NCBI GenBank assembly: GCA_963402885.1
Contig: OY727094.1
Location: forward strand, 19,160,501-19,224,500
Direction: 5' to 3'
DNA from: Antedon bifida
Taxonomy: Eukaryota > Echinodermata > Crinoidea > Comatulida > Antedonidae
Length of the DNA stretch: 64,000 nt
Part shown: piece after piece, positions 1 through 12,900 of the stretch
Layout of the letters: each line of letters begins with the position of its first letter
Numbering within the stretch: position 1 is the stretch's first letter
Program-made: the position numbers and the translations under genes
The notes under the pieces: model-generated
Seen by the model: only the letters and a program-made list of their open reading frames with translations
What the model was told of the DNA's origin: nothing
Databases searched by the model: none

Positions 1-628
1 GCCAAATGTGCTCCTTCATTTTTTAGTATTTTTGGGTATTGTTTTCCAGATGGACTTCTTTTCAAATTTACTTTCAAACTAAATGAGGGGATCTGTTAGG
101 TTCCTGCTCGGAGAAACTGTTTTTTACAAGATTTGAATAATCTTCTAATGTAAAGATCAACAACATCAACTTTCAACAGTGTCGCGTGTTGACCGCAACG
201 ACTTACAATACCATCTCCCCCACTACACATGCACCAACTCATTTGCATAATAACGCATGGCATACCAACTGTTCAATATTTGTATAGGGGTAGCAATCAA
301 TGGGTTGGTTGGATGGCCAGGCTTGTTCAGGCTGCTATTTTTCATCATTTAATTCATTGTATCAGTTGTTTTGATTTCTCATTATCAATTATTCACTTAA
401 TTAAATATCATTTATTCATGCTCAAACACAGTAAAATGTAGTACATGGTTTGAAATCCTTTTCGTTTGTTCAAAGTTAAAAATTCACAACAAATTGTGAA
501 AATTATTCATTACAATAAAGCATATGTATTTCAATAAATAGAGAGAATAAACTAGCCAGGCCAGGCATCGGCATTTTTACACATTTCTATTTATTTGTTT
601 CTAATTTTCTGACATAACTTAGGTATTC

Positions 629-939
629 TTAAAATTGAGGGCGCCAAACATAAAATTTACGAGATCGGAAAGAGGCGGGTAGCCAAAAAAAAAAATGATG
701 GTGTGCTCCCTTGCCTCTAGCACGGTAAGGCTCTCTCACAGCCTTGGGGGTACCACACATCAGATGCTTTGATGTTATTGCCTCATGATGTGTGGTGGAA
801 AGGGGGACGTTTAAATCTGTGAACCCCAAACACAGAAGCTCGCATAGCTTTAACTCTTTTCCACCGACCGGCATGGGGTTTGAACCCAAGATAATCGTGT
901 TCCACGACGCTCTACCGACTGAGCTATCCGGCCCTCTGG
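629..939 (-). repeat. tRNA-derived SINE, copy 1
   Basis: Read on the minus strand from about 936, the sequence has a Pol III A box (TAGCTCAGTCGGTAGAGC) and a B box (GGGTTCAAACCCC) spaced as in a tRNA. A complementary acceptor stem (GGCCGG with CCGGTC) brackets them. The anticodon arm is degenerate (stem TCGTG/CACGA closing on only three bases), so this is a tRNA-derived SINE head and not a working tRNA. The body runs down to a T-rich/A-rich end near 640-700. A second copy lies at 2225-2465. Confidence 0.7.
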
Positions 940-1071
940 TTTATAGCAAGGTTAAAACTAGATTCGTTTCCTCAAAATTACGTCATGAATATGCAAATTT
1001 ATGACGTAACGATTAGAATGACGTAATATGAAGCACGTATAAGACTATACTATTATCACCTTTGATTACTC

Positions 1072-1165
1072 GTGTACATTGTGGCATAACGGGTAGTGCT
1101 CTAGTAACTATCGTTTGGATTGGATTCTCCCAGCTCTACCAGCTGGGGTTCGAACCTCTACGGAT
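1072..1165 (+). repeat. Second tRNA-like SINE head, copy 1
   Basis: The plus strand shows a box-A-like stretch (TGGCATAACGGGTAGTGC) and a B box (GGGGTTCGAACCTC) about 45 bases apart, followed by an A-rich tract. Structure outside the boxes is poor, so a tRNA-derived retroposon is favoured over a tRNA gene. A more diverged copy with a broken B box lies at about 2603-2690. Confidence 0.5.
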
Positions 1166-2224
1166 TTCTTTTAAAAATAAATATAAAATGTTTTTTTTTT
1201 ATTTTGAAAGAGACATATTTAGAGAGTCAAGTTAATTGAGGATAATATAATTTAAAAGATTAACAACATAAAAATTCTACAGTGTGGCGTGTTGACCGCC
1301 GCAAATGACTAACAATTTAATGTCAGAAAAAAAGGAATTATAACTCGTGTTTAGAAAAGAATTTATATCTCATGGTTGGTATGTCGGCGTTGTTATGCAA
1401 ATGCGTTTGTGCAGGTGTAGTAGGAAAGATGGTATTGTTAGTCATTCGCGGTCAACACGCCACACTGTTAAATTTTGATTTTTGTGCTAAACATAACATT
1501 TACAGCATCAAAAATCGGGTGGCGAAAGCCACAGAAAAATAAAAGATGTTATCGTGTGCTCTTCCCGCCTCAGCACTAAGGGCAATTGAAGCCAAATTTT
1601 CTCCTTCATTTTTTAGTATTCTTGGGCGGGCTTCTTTTCCAGATTTACTTCTTTTCGAGATTACTTTCAAAATAAATGAGGGGATCTGCTAGGTTCCTGC
1701 CCGGAAAAAATTGTTTTTTTTACAAGATTTGAATAATCTTCTAATGTAAAGATCAACAACATCAACATTCAATTCAACAGTGTGGCGTGTTGGTCGAAAT
1801 GACTAACAATACTATTTCCCCACTACACCTGCACTTGAACTTATTTGCATAATAACGCACGGCATACCAACTGTTCATTTGTATAGAGGTAGTAATCAAT
1901 AGGTTGGTTGGATGGCCATGCTTGTTCAGGCTGCTAGGCATAATTTAATTCATTGTATCAGTTGTTTTGATTTCTCATTATCAATTATTCACTTAATTCA
2001 ATATCATTTATTCATGCTCAAACACAGTAAAATGTAGTACATGGGTGTGTGAAGTCCTTTTCGTTTGTTCAAAGTTAAAAATTCACAACAAATTGTGAAA
2101 ATTATTTATTACATATGTATTTAAATAAATAGAGAGAATACACTAGCCAGGCCAGGCATCGGCATCTTTACACATTTCTATTTATTTGTTCTAATTTTCT
2201 GACATAACTTAGGTGTTCTTAAAA

Positions 2225-2465
2225 TTTACGAGATCGGAAAGAGGCGGGTAGCCAAAAAAAAAAAACGATGGTGCGCTCCCTCTCCTCAAGCACGGTAAGG
2301 CTCTCTCACAGCTTTGGGGGTTAGGGGAACGTTTACATATGTGAACCCAAAACACAGAACCTCGCATAGCTTTAACTCTTTTCCATCGACCGGCATAGGG
2401 TTTGAACCCACGATAATCACGGTTCCTCGCCGCTCTACCGACTGAGCTATCCGGTCCTCTGCTTT
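2225..2465 (-). repeat. tRNA-derived SINE, copy 2
   Basis: This is the second copy of the minus-strand SINE of unit 1. The A box (TAGCTCAGTCGGTAGAGC) and B box (GGGTTCAAACCC) are kept. The body lacks roughly 50 bases present in copy 1 around the CATCAGATGCTTTGATG segment. It belongs to the larger duplicated unit, so it probably arose by duplication and not by an independent insertion. Confidence 0.65.
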
Positions 2466-2602
2466 ATAGCAAGGTTAAAACTAGATTCGTTTCTTCAAAA
2501 TTACGTCATGAATATGCAAATTTATGACGTAACGATTAGAATGACGTAATAATATGAATCGCGTATAAGACTATACTATTGTCACTTTTCAGTACTCGTG
2601 TA

Positions 2603-2690
2603 GGCTACATTGGGGCATAACGAGTAGTACTCTAGATCGTTTGGATTCTCTCAGCTCTACTAGCTGGGGTTCACATCTCTACGGATTTCT
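2603..2690 (+). repeat. Second tRNA-like SINE head, copy 2 (degenerate)
   Basis: Matches the 1072-1165 segment in the second duplicated unit. The B box is damaged (GGGGTTCACATCTC), so it is probably inactive. Confidence 0.4.
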
Positions 2691-2759
2691 TTAAAAAAAA
2701 AATAAATATAAAATGTTTTTCTTTTATTTTGAAAGAGAGATATTTAGAGAGTTAGGTTA

Positions 2760-3225
2760 GGCAGGGACTGGTCCTGGAGACTTATATTCTTTCCATATTT
2801 CGAAGTTCAATTTCCGGGCAACTCTATTTTTCTAAATTATTAGCTCCACCCAACCATGGTGGGCTGGTTCTGTAGACTTATAATTTCGTTTCATATTGTT
2901 TTTATTTAACCATGTTTCATGGGGGTAGCCCATCGAGCAAATCTGATCATTGGGGCCCTCGACAATACAATACATAATTGGTCAACCACGGCTAGCCTCG
3001 TCGGTTTCGTTGTGCTGCCTATCGCACACACGGTAGTTTGTGGGCAGCCTTCCTATCCGAAGAGTCGATCGAGTCTGAAACAAAAGGATGGATGCACTAT
3101 TGTACGAAAAAACCTGACAGACCTGTTTTGTACGATTGTGTAAGGTGATATGCACGATTTCATGATTGAACAAAATATTATTCTTGTTCTGTGGTATATC
3201 ATTTTTTTAGTTGTTCAAAAAACAC
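2760..3225. other. Intergenic stretch without a recognised feature
   Basis: No conserved coding segment, RNA gene or repeat boundary was recognised. Two short overlapping ORFs on opposite strands (2919-3143 plus, 2982-3173 minus) resemble nothing known to me and are treated as chance. Confidence 0.4.
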
Positions 3226-3360
3226 AAAATTATGCCAGATTATACTAAAAACGGATAAATAATGCCGCGGAATTATGCCAGATGCAGCGGGCCTCTAAAT
3301 AATGCCAAAAAGCATAATAATGCCAGAAATGGCAACTATGCAAATAATAAATCGCCTGGA
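3225..3360 (+). repeat. Degenerate short-phrase repeat (TAATGCCAGA type)
   Basis: The phrase TTATGCCAGA / AATAATGCCA recurs about six times within 130 bases with irregular spacers (AATTATGCCAGA, ATAATGCCGCGG, AATTATGCCAGATG, AATAATGCC, ATAATGCCAGAA). The pattern of a short ending phrase repeated with variable joints resembles the phrase-repeat elements at 5148-5568, 26270-26883 and 26892-30679, but only one arm is seen here. Confidence 0.5.
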
Positions 3361-3539
3361 CTTCTATACATTTTTTTGGCAAGAAATCAAATCTGCTGTT
3401 AACTCAATTAATTGGGTCTTTAAAAAAGGAAAAATGAGCTGTTCACAAAATAAGATAAACAACTAGCTGCTAACAAATTGGAGGCATATTTTCCTTTTTT
3501 AAATACGGATTACAAAATTGCTACAAAGGCTACAAGGCT

Positions 3540-5870
3540 TAAGAAAGTTCTCCCCTTAATAATAGATCCCGATCATACCGGCTTTATGAAAGGGACATCG
3601 GTGAAAACATCCGATTAGTTTTGGATATTATAAATTACACAGATTGCGAAAAAATACCATGTGTGATCCTTGCTTTGGATTTTGAAAAAGCCTTCGATAA
3701 AATTGAATGGAAATATTTAGGTCTTATCTTATTATAATTTTGGGAAGGATTATTTTAGAAAATGGATAAATGTGTTTTATACCGGCGCTTGTAACTGTGT
3801 GATTAATAATGGTTATTCGTCCAATTTTTTTAATCTATCAAGAGGTCTCCGACAAGGATGCCCTCTCTCACCATACACCAATTTTGTGTGCCGAAATATT
3901 GTATTCTCATATTCGCCACAATCCAACAATTAAAGGTGTTATAAATAATACTCAAGAAATTAAACTAACGCAATATGCCGACGATACAGTTGTCATTCTC
4001 GATGGTTCTAAAGAGTCTATTTTGGGCACTATGAAAGTAATAATATTTCTGGATTTAAAATAAATAATAAAATAAATAGTAATAATAAATAAGATAAAAC
4101 ACACGTGATGTGTATAGGATCGGATAAACATATATTAAATACATTTTAAGAGGATAACAAACTAAAACAACTTACATGGAAAATGGTCCGATACGGTTAC
4201 TTGGAATTAAATTTAGGCTACACTTGATCCTTCGGATCTGTTGAGGCTACTCTGAACCTGTTACCTCAGCTTGACAAAATTAAAACGCTTACTAATATTT
4301 GGTCCGCAAGAAATCTCACCCAAGATAATGATATTTAAGACTTTAATAGTGCCCATGCTTACTTTCTTGTTTACTGTGATAACCAATCCACCTATATCAT
4401 TTTTTTTTTCATTAGATAAAATTCTGTACTCTTTCATTTGGAATCGCAAACCGGATAAAATAAAAAGAAAACTAATTATAAATACAATAGAAAAGGGAAA
4501 GGGGGACTTAAAATGGTCCATGTAGAGTCGTTTTGCTACGCACAGAAAGTATCATGGGTATAAAACGATTTCTAGACGAAGACAACCGAGGTCGTTGGAA
4601 AGGCATATGGGGGTAATTTGATATTGTAATTGTCACATAATGACTCAATTCTCAATAGAATAAGTGACAATTTGTTTTTATCTCAAGTAATTAAATGTTG
4701 GCACTCTGTTAATTTTAAGCAAATAAAGGAGGTTGTAACGTTCCACAATGAAATATTATGGTATATAACAGTCATATTACCATACAAGGTGATAAAATGC
4801 TATATGATAGTTGTATAACAGTAGTTAAAGATTTGCTTAATGATAGGCCTAACGGAAGTATGCTGTCTTATGAACAGTTTCATATTAAATATGACCGTGT
4901 AGATGTTTTGACATACCATAGTATAATTGTAGCTATTCCTAAAATATGGAAAGATGCCATGCAATCTAAGAACTATGATATAATGTTAAAACAAAAAAGT
5001 GAAGTAATTATAGCATCGGATTTAAAATTAATAACAAAACTTGCATAGGCCTATACTTTAATAATTAATCGCATTAGTGCTCTTCCGCATACCTGTATCA
5101 AATGGGAAAACGAATTTAGACATAGCCGACTGGGAGGTGTACTGTATGGTTCTAGGACACCTACCCCCTAGACAGTTACCCCCCGGATGTTTACCACCCG
5201 GACAACTACCCCCTTAGGACAACTACCCCCCGGACAACTACTCCCCGGACAACTACCCCCTTAGGACAACTACCCCCTTAGGATAACAACCCCCCGGACA
5301 ACTACCCCCCGGACAACTACCCCCTTAGGACAACTACCCCCTTAGGATAACTACCCCCCGGTCAACTACCTATTATACACTGTTGCAGAGTCAGGTTGTT
5401 CCTAGGGGGTAATTGTCCGGGGGGTAGTTGTCCAGGGGGTAGTTGTCCTAAGGGGGTTGTTGTCCTAAGGGGGTAGTTGTCCGGGGGGTATTTGTCCGGG
5501 GGGTAGTTGTCCTAAAGGGGTAGTTGTCCTAAGGGGGTAGTTGTCCAGGTGGTGGTTGTCCGGATACGGTACTGTATAAATTAACTTACAAAAGTACAAT
5601 AGACACAAGACTGAGATATTTTCAGTACAAAATATTAAATATGTTCTACAAATGTTTTAGTGCATAAATTTAAAATTAAAGATTCTGCGATACTTGTAAG
5701 GAAGAGCCGGGGTGTTTGCAACATCTTTTTTGGAAATGCAAAAAAGTAATATCATTTTGGAAAGACGTCCAATTCTGGTTGAACAATAGAAATATGAAAA
5801 TATAGTTTTTAATGCAAAAAGTATATTGGGTTTTCCAAAAGGTTCTGTAATAAATTTCATTATTTTGATA
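3540..5870 (+). pseudogene. Decayed Tx1/L1-type LINE reverse transcriptase, interrupted at 5148-5568
   Basis: Broken frames carry a non-LTR reverse transcriptase in correct order: ALDFEKAFDKIEW (about 3675-3715), RQGCPLSP (about 3850), a YADDTVVILDGS active-site segment (about 3975-4010), then the thumb/C-terminal part around 4270-4520 ending in a WNRKPDKIKRK-like segment. After the inserted palindromic element, the C-terminal zinc-knuckle-like part resumes (about 5670-5790, C-x2-C..HLFWKCKK). Stops and frameshifts are frequent, so it cannot be active. The Tx1-like assignment rests on these motifs and their spacing, recognised by eye. Confidence 0.75.
5148..5568. mobile_element. Palindromic phrase-repeat (foldback) element, family A
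   Basis: The left arm (5150-5365) is a run of CTACCCCC + GGACAA / TTAGGACAA units. The right arm (5405-5560) is the same text inverted (GGGGGTAGTTGTCC). A spacer of about 40 bases lies between them. The element is flanked by a perfect 9-base direct repeat, GTACTGTAT, at 5139-5147 and 5569-5577. It lies inside the Tx1 LINE, whose reading resumes on the far side, which supports an insertion. There is no coding capacity, so it would need a transposase from elsewhere. Related fragments lie at 18992-19065 and 40160-40262. Confidence 0.8.
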
Positions 5871-6440
5871 GGAAAATACTATATCTATAGATGTAAATGG
5901 AGAAATATAGCAGTCACACTAAAATATCTCCAAAATATGGAATATGGAATGGCAAATTACACAAAAAAAATGATAAAAATATGCACTTGAAGTGGTTACA
6001 TATCGGACAGAATGTGTAGTTGAAAACAAATGTTAGGTAATTCTGATCGAAATCTGATCGCTTATATTTTTTATACATATTCACATTTGGGTATTGTGTA
6101 GGCCTATGTAATGTAGGTAGGCCCTATAGAAATTATGTAAGCTGTGTATAGGCCTAGGCCTATATGGTGTTTTTTTAAAACTGAAAACAAACTTATTAGG
6201 CCTAAAGATGTATTTAGCCTACCATGAAAAAACCATGAATAAAGATTTAGCCTATGCCGCTTTTTTAGCCTTCTTGTGTTTATATGTAGATAATCACCAA
6301 ATTAGGCCTATCTTTATATATCTTTATTATCTCTTTATTTACCATAAATTGTTTAGGCCTACCAGTGTTAAATTACTTAGAACAATGAATTGTTAATTGC
6401 AGAATCAATTTGATTTTATTAATATTATCTTTATTTTGTG
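5870..6440. other. AT-rich intergenic stretch with TAGGCCTA octamers
   Basis: No gene recognised. The palindrome AGGCCTA and variants occur repeatedly from about 6090 to 7300, continuing across the ARPC3 start region. Confidence 0.4.
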
Positions 6441-6745
6441 TGTGTGTTAGGCCTACTTACTAGTTTTCGAAGTACAGTAATAGGCCTAAATTGAATATAA
6501 AATTACGTTTTCTTTGTTATTTGATATAGGCCTATTATATCAACATTGTCAATATCAATACATTACGGATTCTTAAACACATTTAAAAACCCGATAAATA
6601 CCCAAAAAAAAGAATATGAATTTGGCCTAAAGTGAGACGTTTCGGCCCACAAAAGTGGGATGTTTCGGCCCAAAAGTGGCCGAATCGTCTCAGGGCCGAA
6701 TCGTCCCGGGTTCGATCGTCCTTGGTCCCGATCCGATCGTCTGAA
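6440..6745. mobile_element. Phrase-repeat element family B, partial copy just upstream of ARPC3
   Basis: About 250 bases match the right half of the element at 26270-26883 (shared text around the AATTGAATATAAAAT start, TATATCAACATTGTCAATATC, and the GTGAGACGTTTCGGCCC arm). The arm of CGGCC-ending phrases runs 6633-6735. No intact left arm was found, so this copy is truncated or its other end has decayed. It ends about 220 bases before the ARPC3 start codon and so lies in the likely promoter/5' UTR region. Confidence 0.65.
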
Positions 6746-6966
6746 CAACCATAAAAAGAACGCGCGCAAACGCGGAAGTCAAGTGCAAGTAAAACAACAC
6801 AGCTCAGGACGACGTACAGGTGACGAGAGAGGGTTGTGTGAATAACGTTTCCACTTCATTCATTTACAATATTACTTTCGTATTATTACATCGTATATTG
6901 AATTTATTGTTTGTTTTCAGTTTTATGATATACCTAGGCCTATTTTTACTTTAACTTTGCGATAAA

Positions 6967-9900
6967 ATGCCGGTAAGTTGGCTGATGAAAATCACAACTT
7001 GAGTTATTTCAGTGGGGAAATTTAGGCTCCTCACATTTGTTTGACAGGAATGAAGGAGGAGGAAGTGCATTTATTTGACCGGGCCACTACTGCTTGCCTT
7101 GTGTGTAGGGGCCTAGGCCTAGAAACGATGATAATAAATTATAGCGGAGCCTTTAGCTAAGTTCACTTATTTCGGTTAGTTGGTAGACCTATATTTAAGA
7201 CTTCTTAATTTAGGGCTCAATGAATAGCCTCTAATTAGGCCTAGCCTCTCTCTGAGTGAGTCTAGCCTAGGCTAGCTAGGCCTATAGGTGAGGCCTATTA
7301 ATAGACTAACTAGGCTCCTAAATACCAAGACCTGTCAATTTAAAGTGTTAATTTAACGAAATATGATATATATATACTTCTAATAGCATTTCCAACAATA
7401 AAAACTCAATTTTAGCGTGATAGGGTAGATGTACCAATTTGCGGTTAGGTAATATTAAGGTCAAATCATTATTACGTTAAATGTGTTATAGTTGCAAGTG
7501 AATACAACAATTGTCAATTATTAATAATGTATATCCTTTATTAAAATACATAAAAAAATAAACAATGGCCACTTAATAATAATACCAAACAGCGGTAACT
7601 GTGCACCAGTTTGCGGTACCAAATTTGCGGTAATGCTTTTAATTGATACGCCGCTCGAGTTTGGTCATGTGACTGAGAATGTTCAACTTTTAAATGTAAA
7701 CATGATTGTAGTGTTTAAAAGCATTTATAAAACACAAACAATTCATTTTTTTAATATTAATTCTTGTTTATTATGTTTAAAATTAATTGAAAATATGTTT
7801 ACATTTACATATTTAATGTGACAACAATGAAAAAATATTAATTAAAAACCAACCTACCACTAATTGGATCAGGCCACATGGCTGGTCCAATTAGCGGGTT
7901 TTTCTTCTACATCCCATAATAGTAAGACAATCGTACAATGAACTAGTCCATGAGGTATTTTATTTATTGAGGTATTGTGAAATGTAGTTTGTAGGTATAT
8001 CACGTCACCATGTGACTTGCCTACATGTAAGTGGAGGGTACCCCCTTTCTTCAGTTCGCGCTAAAGATGTGAAATTTTCCACATGGGGTCAAGAGGTCAT
8101 TCATTGTTTTGATGGCTAGCGATGAAATAGCTTAGGGAATTATAAAATAAACAATTGTAACTTTGAAAGAATATATTAAAGGAACTACTAACATAAAAAA
8201 TAAGTAATAGTTGTGAATAAATAATAAATTACATTAACTAATAAATGAATTACCCGCTAATTAGTACATCTACCCTAGACACCAAAAATGTTAAATAATC
8301 GACAAGCTTCGTGTTCGCAACACGAACTGAGTGGATGCATACATTGCGTCACAAATGTCCGTATTGCGTCAACTAGTATGACCTCCCAGTACCAAGAACT
8401 ACCAAGACCTGTCAATTTAAAGTGTTAATTTAACGAAATATGATATAGGCCTATATTGACTTCTATTCTAATAGCAATTCCAACAATAAAACCCAATAAA
8501 TGGGATGTTTCACAGGAAGTTACGTGCACATGCGCATTTAAAATTTCAAAATGCTTAATAATTAATCAACTTTTTACATGTTTTATGACATTTTGCGCAT
8601 GTCAAAAATTCCCACACGCGCAAAATTATTTACGCATAAGGTGCGTACGGAGTATGAAAAACATGTTTTCCTAGTAATTTTGAAAACAATTTAGACCTTT
8701 TCCACTTTAAATAACGCCATACGAACACGTTGAATTAGACAATTCGCACGCGTTTCAAAAATCGTTACAAAATCGTCAAAAATAAGTCATAGTTTCTAAA
8801 GTAAACCGTGAACCGTTTATTTTTATTACAAAACCTAGAATCTAGATGAGTTGTAGATATCTGATCATGTATCACTAAGGCTAAACGGACATTGTGACAT
8901 CATCGTATGGCCACTGGAATATAAAATATAGGATATTTGTCTCTTTCGTTATTGCTCATCACATTCAGTAGAGTGCAACTCGCTTATCCGTATTCCATTT
9001 TCCCCGAGATTTTAATATTGTCTAGGTCAATCAACTATCTTGCGCAAGAGTTAAAAATATTTAATTTTTATGACGTCATCATGTCTAAAAATGTAAATAA
9101 CGTGGGTCACTTATTTTCATCTTTACAGTAAATTTCAATCTGTTATAGTTGTTGCTGAGATAATTTCCTTCCGAAATTGCTATCTTAGTGTTTCATTTTG
9201 ATACTGTCACCATGTTAAAAATTGGAATAAATAGCGGGTCCCATAATTTCACCTATTCTAACCTATTCTACACTGTATGTGTACAGATTATACTGTATAT
9301 ACTATGTGACACAAAATAGACATAATTCAACAACATATCATATTCTTCAGTTCAGGTCATAATGCCATAATCTTTTTCTGTGTGCAAAATTTGAACGTAG
9401 GACGTGCATGTGGCGTTTGTCGTGCGTCAAAGTGATGAGTTGAAATCTAGTTCTTATTTCTTTCACAGAATGTTGTCGCACGTGTGTTTTTCTTACGTCA
9501 TCATATTAAAAAATTAGAATAATGTGACCTACTTAATTTAGTCTATACAGTATTTCAATCTGTTATAGCTCCTCAGAATGAAAAGTGACCTGCATGATTA
9601 AAACTTATTATGGAAGCTGTTGAATTGTAGATATGAATTCCTATAAAAATTTAGTTTATCTGATGTCATAACGTCATCATGGCTAGTTGAATTCAAAAAG
9701 TCAGATTTTCATCTCTTTCGTAAAAATTCACTGCATTTAAAGCGTGCATCTTGCTTTTTCGTGTCTAAAATTCTTCAAATTTTCATTGATGTAATTATTT
9801 AGATGATTGTCTTCTAAAATTGCTATCTTTATATTACATTTTGAAAGATGTCATCAAGTTAAAAATTGGATTAAAAAATGGGTCTCGTTTCATCTTTGCT

Positions 9901-12900
9901 TCACTGTATATAACATATTCAGAGTATTCCGTAAATACTGTTATGCTTTATCACACAAAATAGGTACAATTCAACATTGTAAACATATTTAATTCATGTT
10001 ATAGGATGGCATAATAATTGTCGGCGTTCATATAATGTATGTTGCGTTTGCGCGGTTTACCAAATCTAGTGTAAGTTTGTTTCTGTATGTGTTGTACTTT
10101 TTTTTATTTGAGGTAGTTGGATTGTTTCTATATTTGCTATAAAGTTTGTTTTTAGAAATTATTGATTTAGCTATTGCTTCCGTAATCCACATGGATTTAG
10201 TTTTCTTTGGAATAGAAAATTTTTTTGTTAATTAAATGTTTTAGAGTGCATAAAAAAAAACAATGAATTTTAAATTGGGAAACGTCAAAAATGTATCGAC
10301 AGAAATAAAACGCCAATTCGTATCAGCGACGATCCATATTGAATACCTGATATACCAAAATAAAACATGATCGATTTTACCATATTGAACACAAGACTAT
10401 CGGGCTGAAGGTATTCGGGACCACATTTTCTTGGCCCGATCATCCATGGTCCTGATTGTCTGACAACTGTTTCTACTGCTTTCTTCAAAAAGTAATATTT
10501 TCATACCAGTTTTCAAAATAAAATTAAAAATATATTTCTAACACGATCTAGAAATATATATTTTAAAAGCATCATTGTCATTTTTGTATGTACAGTATGT
10601 TGTTGAATTAAGAGAGAGTGTCAAGCGAGGAGATAGAGATGCGAGCTGTGAGTGTGACGTGTGGAAGTGTTACAAGTTGTGCAGGTAGTACTTGATGGAG
10701 GATCAGAGAGTCTTTTGTTTTTTTGTAATAAAATCGGGAATCAAGTAAAAGGCGGTCTATAGCCTAGAGTTAGTATAATATTTCTTGAACTAGATAACAT
10801 TTTTTTCACACTGCCTTTACAGAAGCTGTTTGTTGTAGGATCCATTATGTCTGAAATTATCGTAATATTAGCGGTCCCACAAACTCTCTGTTGAAATATC
10901 AGAAAAACTTTTTCCAGGGCATTTGGACCCTGCCCCCCCCCCCCCCCAGCCAAATAGTTGATTGCTTCGCTCGCAAAGTGCTATTCAACAACCATACAGA
11001 ACTACCGATTTTGAATTCTTTAATGTTGGCAGGTATACCATGTCTCTTACTGCAGCTCTCTATAGAACTTTACGTACCTATGTAGAAATCATATACTAGC
11101 AAAGGAGAGTCCAGGAGTAATAATTACAGTATGTTTGACAACCAGTAGGTGTAAAGAAAACAATTAAAAAATATTCAGAAAACTCATTATATTCACTGTA
11201 ATGGAAAAGTTAAACAAAAAATGACTGGAAATGCCTGTTTTGACCTTTGACCAAAAATTTGGATTATCTCAATATCTCATCAACGACTGGCCATAGAGAT
11301 TTCAAAGTTGTCCCAAATTATTCAAAATTTTCGACTTTCTATTTACTCTAATGAAAGAAAAATACCAAAAACCTTGTATTTTGACCTTTGAACTATTGAC
11401 ATAGGCATATTTTGATTTTATATCCTGGTGATCGATAGGAGTATATAAATGAAATTGGTGTCAAAATACTCAGAAAACCCAATTTTGATTCACTCTAATC
11501 TTAAGCCGATTTTCCAATAGGCGAATTTGTTCGCGCGAATCGAAAGCGTCATGCTATGCGCATGCATATTAAAGTTTCTGTCTGTCATACTCCCTTCTTT
11601 GGCAAATTCTAGTTCCTTTGATTTTTCACTTCAGTGAAACTTACTAGTTTGAATTGTTTCTACTTTTTGCGAAGCGAAATATTGCGCAACCAATCAGAGC
11701 TCAGGAAATGAGCTATGACGCTTTTGTGAGCACTCATCCGAATTGAAAAGCTCAGCAACCATGCGAGGAACATGAACGTCGCAGCTATTCGCTCATGTAG
11801 TGGAAAGAGAGTAGGCGATTTTTTTCTCTTCGAAACGTTGGATTCAAAGAGAAAAAAATCTACAAATAGTTTTATTTGTCCATTAGGACATTTTTTTCTG
11901 AGCTATTTGGGACATATTTTACCTCGCATAGCCATGGCCTCATATCTATACTGATGAATGGTATGATTCATCCATCATGACATTTTTCTGATCTATTTGG
12001 GACAACTTAAATTACTTCTCATTACAATGTAGTGATTAAAGTCAAAGGTTAAAAAAAAACACTTTTTGTAGGCCTACACCATTTCTATAAAAGTAAATAC
12101 AAACATGGGTGTTTTGGAATTTGACACCAAATTTGCTTATGTAGTCATCTCAATCACCAAGATTTCTAATTTCTAGTCAATTTTACTGTACTTGTGTAAC
12201 CTATGATTGTATAGTGGTAGAATCAATCACAAAGAGTTTTGACATACAGCTATAAATGCAATATATTTATTGGATAAATAACACAACAGGCTCTCTATCC
12301 TCAACACCCACTACAAATCTCACCCTGAGCGCCCTCTATAGAGCGACGTTCACTTACATTTTATACTCTCTTCAAAATAGAAGGTTTCTAAAGGTTGTTG
12401 GTATTTTTCTTTCATTAGAGTGAATAAAATATTGGGCATTCTGAATAATTCATCTTTAGCATATTTATTTCTACTGTACCTCAAAGTCTAAATCTCCAGG
12501 ACTTATTTGTTTATTTTGTAACATTGTGGGCGGTCCATATGCTTGTCAGCATGAGGAATGAAACGATTGATCTGACCACTAATACGAATCATTTTGCTAT
12601 TTTATTCATGATGGAATGGACTAACATTTTCATAACTGTACACAGTCCATTAATTATTATCACTATAATTATTAACCAGTAATGTATAATGGTATTCATC
12701 ATGTTTTAAGTACTAAGAAAAAAGGCAAAATTTTATTCTATTGTAATTTTGGACAATTTTAATAATAGCGTTATTAATTAAAAAGAAAAGTTTTAATACT
12801 GACAGTGTTAAGCTACATTCACATATGTATAATATATATTAATTGTTATTTTACTACAGGCTTATCATTCATCACTAGCTTCTGAGAGGGATATTTGTAA

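Larger units (their letters stand above)
1..2760. repeat. Direct tandem duplication of a ~1.59 kb repeat unit
   Basis: Unit 1 (1-1588) and unit 2 (1589 to about 2760) start with the same text (GCCAAAT..TCTCCTTCATTTT and variants) and run in the same order: AATGAGGGGATCTG block, a GTGTGGCGTGTTG block, a TTGGATGGCCA block, a tRNA-related SINE on the minus strand, then a second tRNA-like block on the plus strand. Divergence is visible throughout (substitutions and small indels), so the duplication is not very recent. The GTGTGGCGTGTTGACCG block also occurs inverted near 1417-1475, which suggests a TIR or LTR-like boundary inside the unit. No long open reading frame survives, so this is non-coding repeat DNA; the class of the larger unit is not recognised. 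Confidence 0.75.

Noticed and set aside
866..936. Possible tRNA gene on the minus strand
   Set aside because: A and B boxes are good, but the anticodon arm does not form a 5-pair stem with a 7-base loop, and a diverged copy sits in a repeated unit; a SINE head fits better.
5150..5560. CRISPR-like array of regularly spaced short repeats
   Set aside because: Repeats are contiguous phrases with no unique spacers, the two halves are inverted, and the genome is animal.
10933..10947. Poly-C tract as a regulatory quadruplex
   Set aside because: One homopolymer of 15 C alone gives no evidence of function; recorded only as low complexity.
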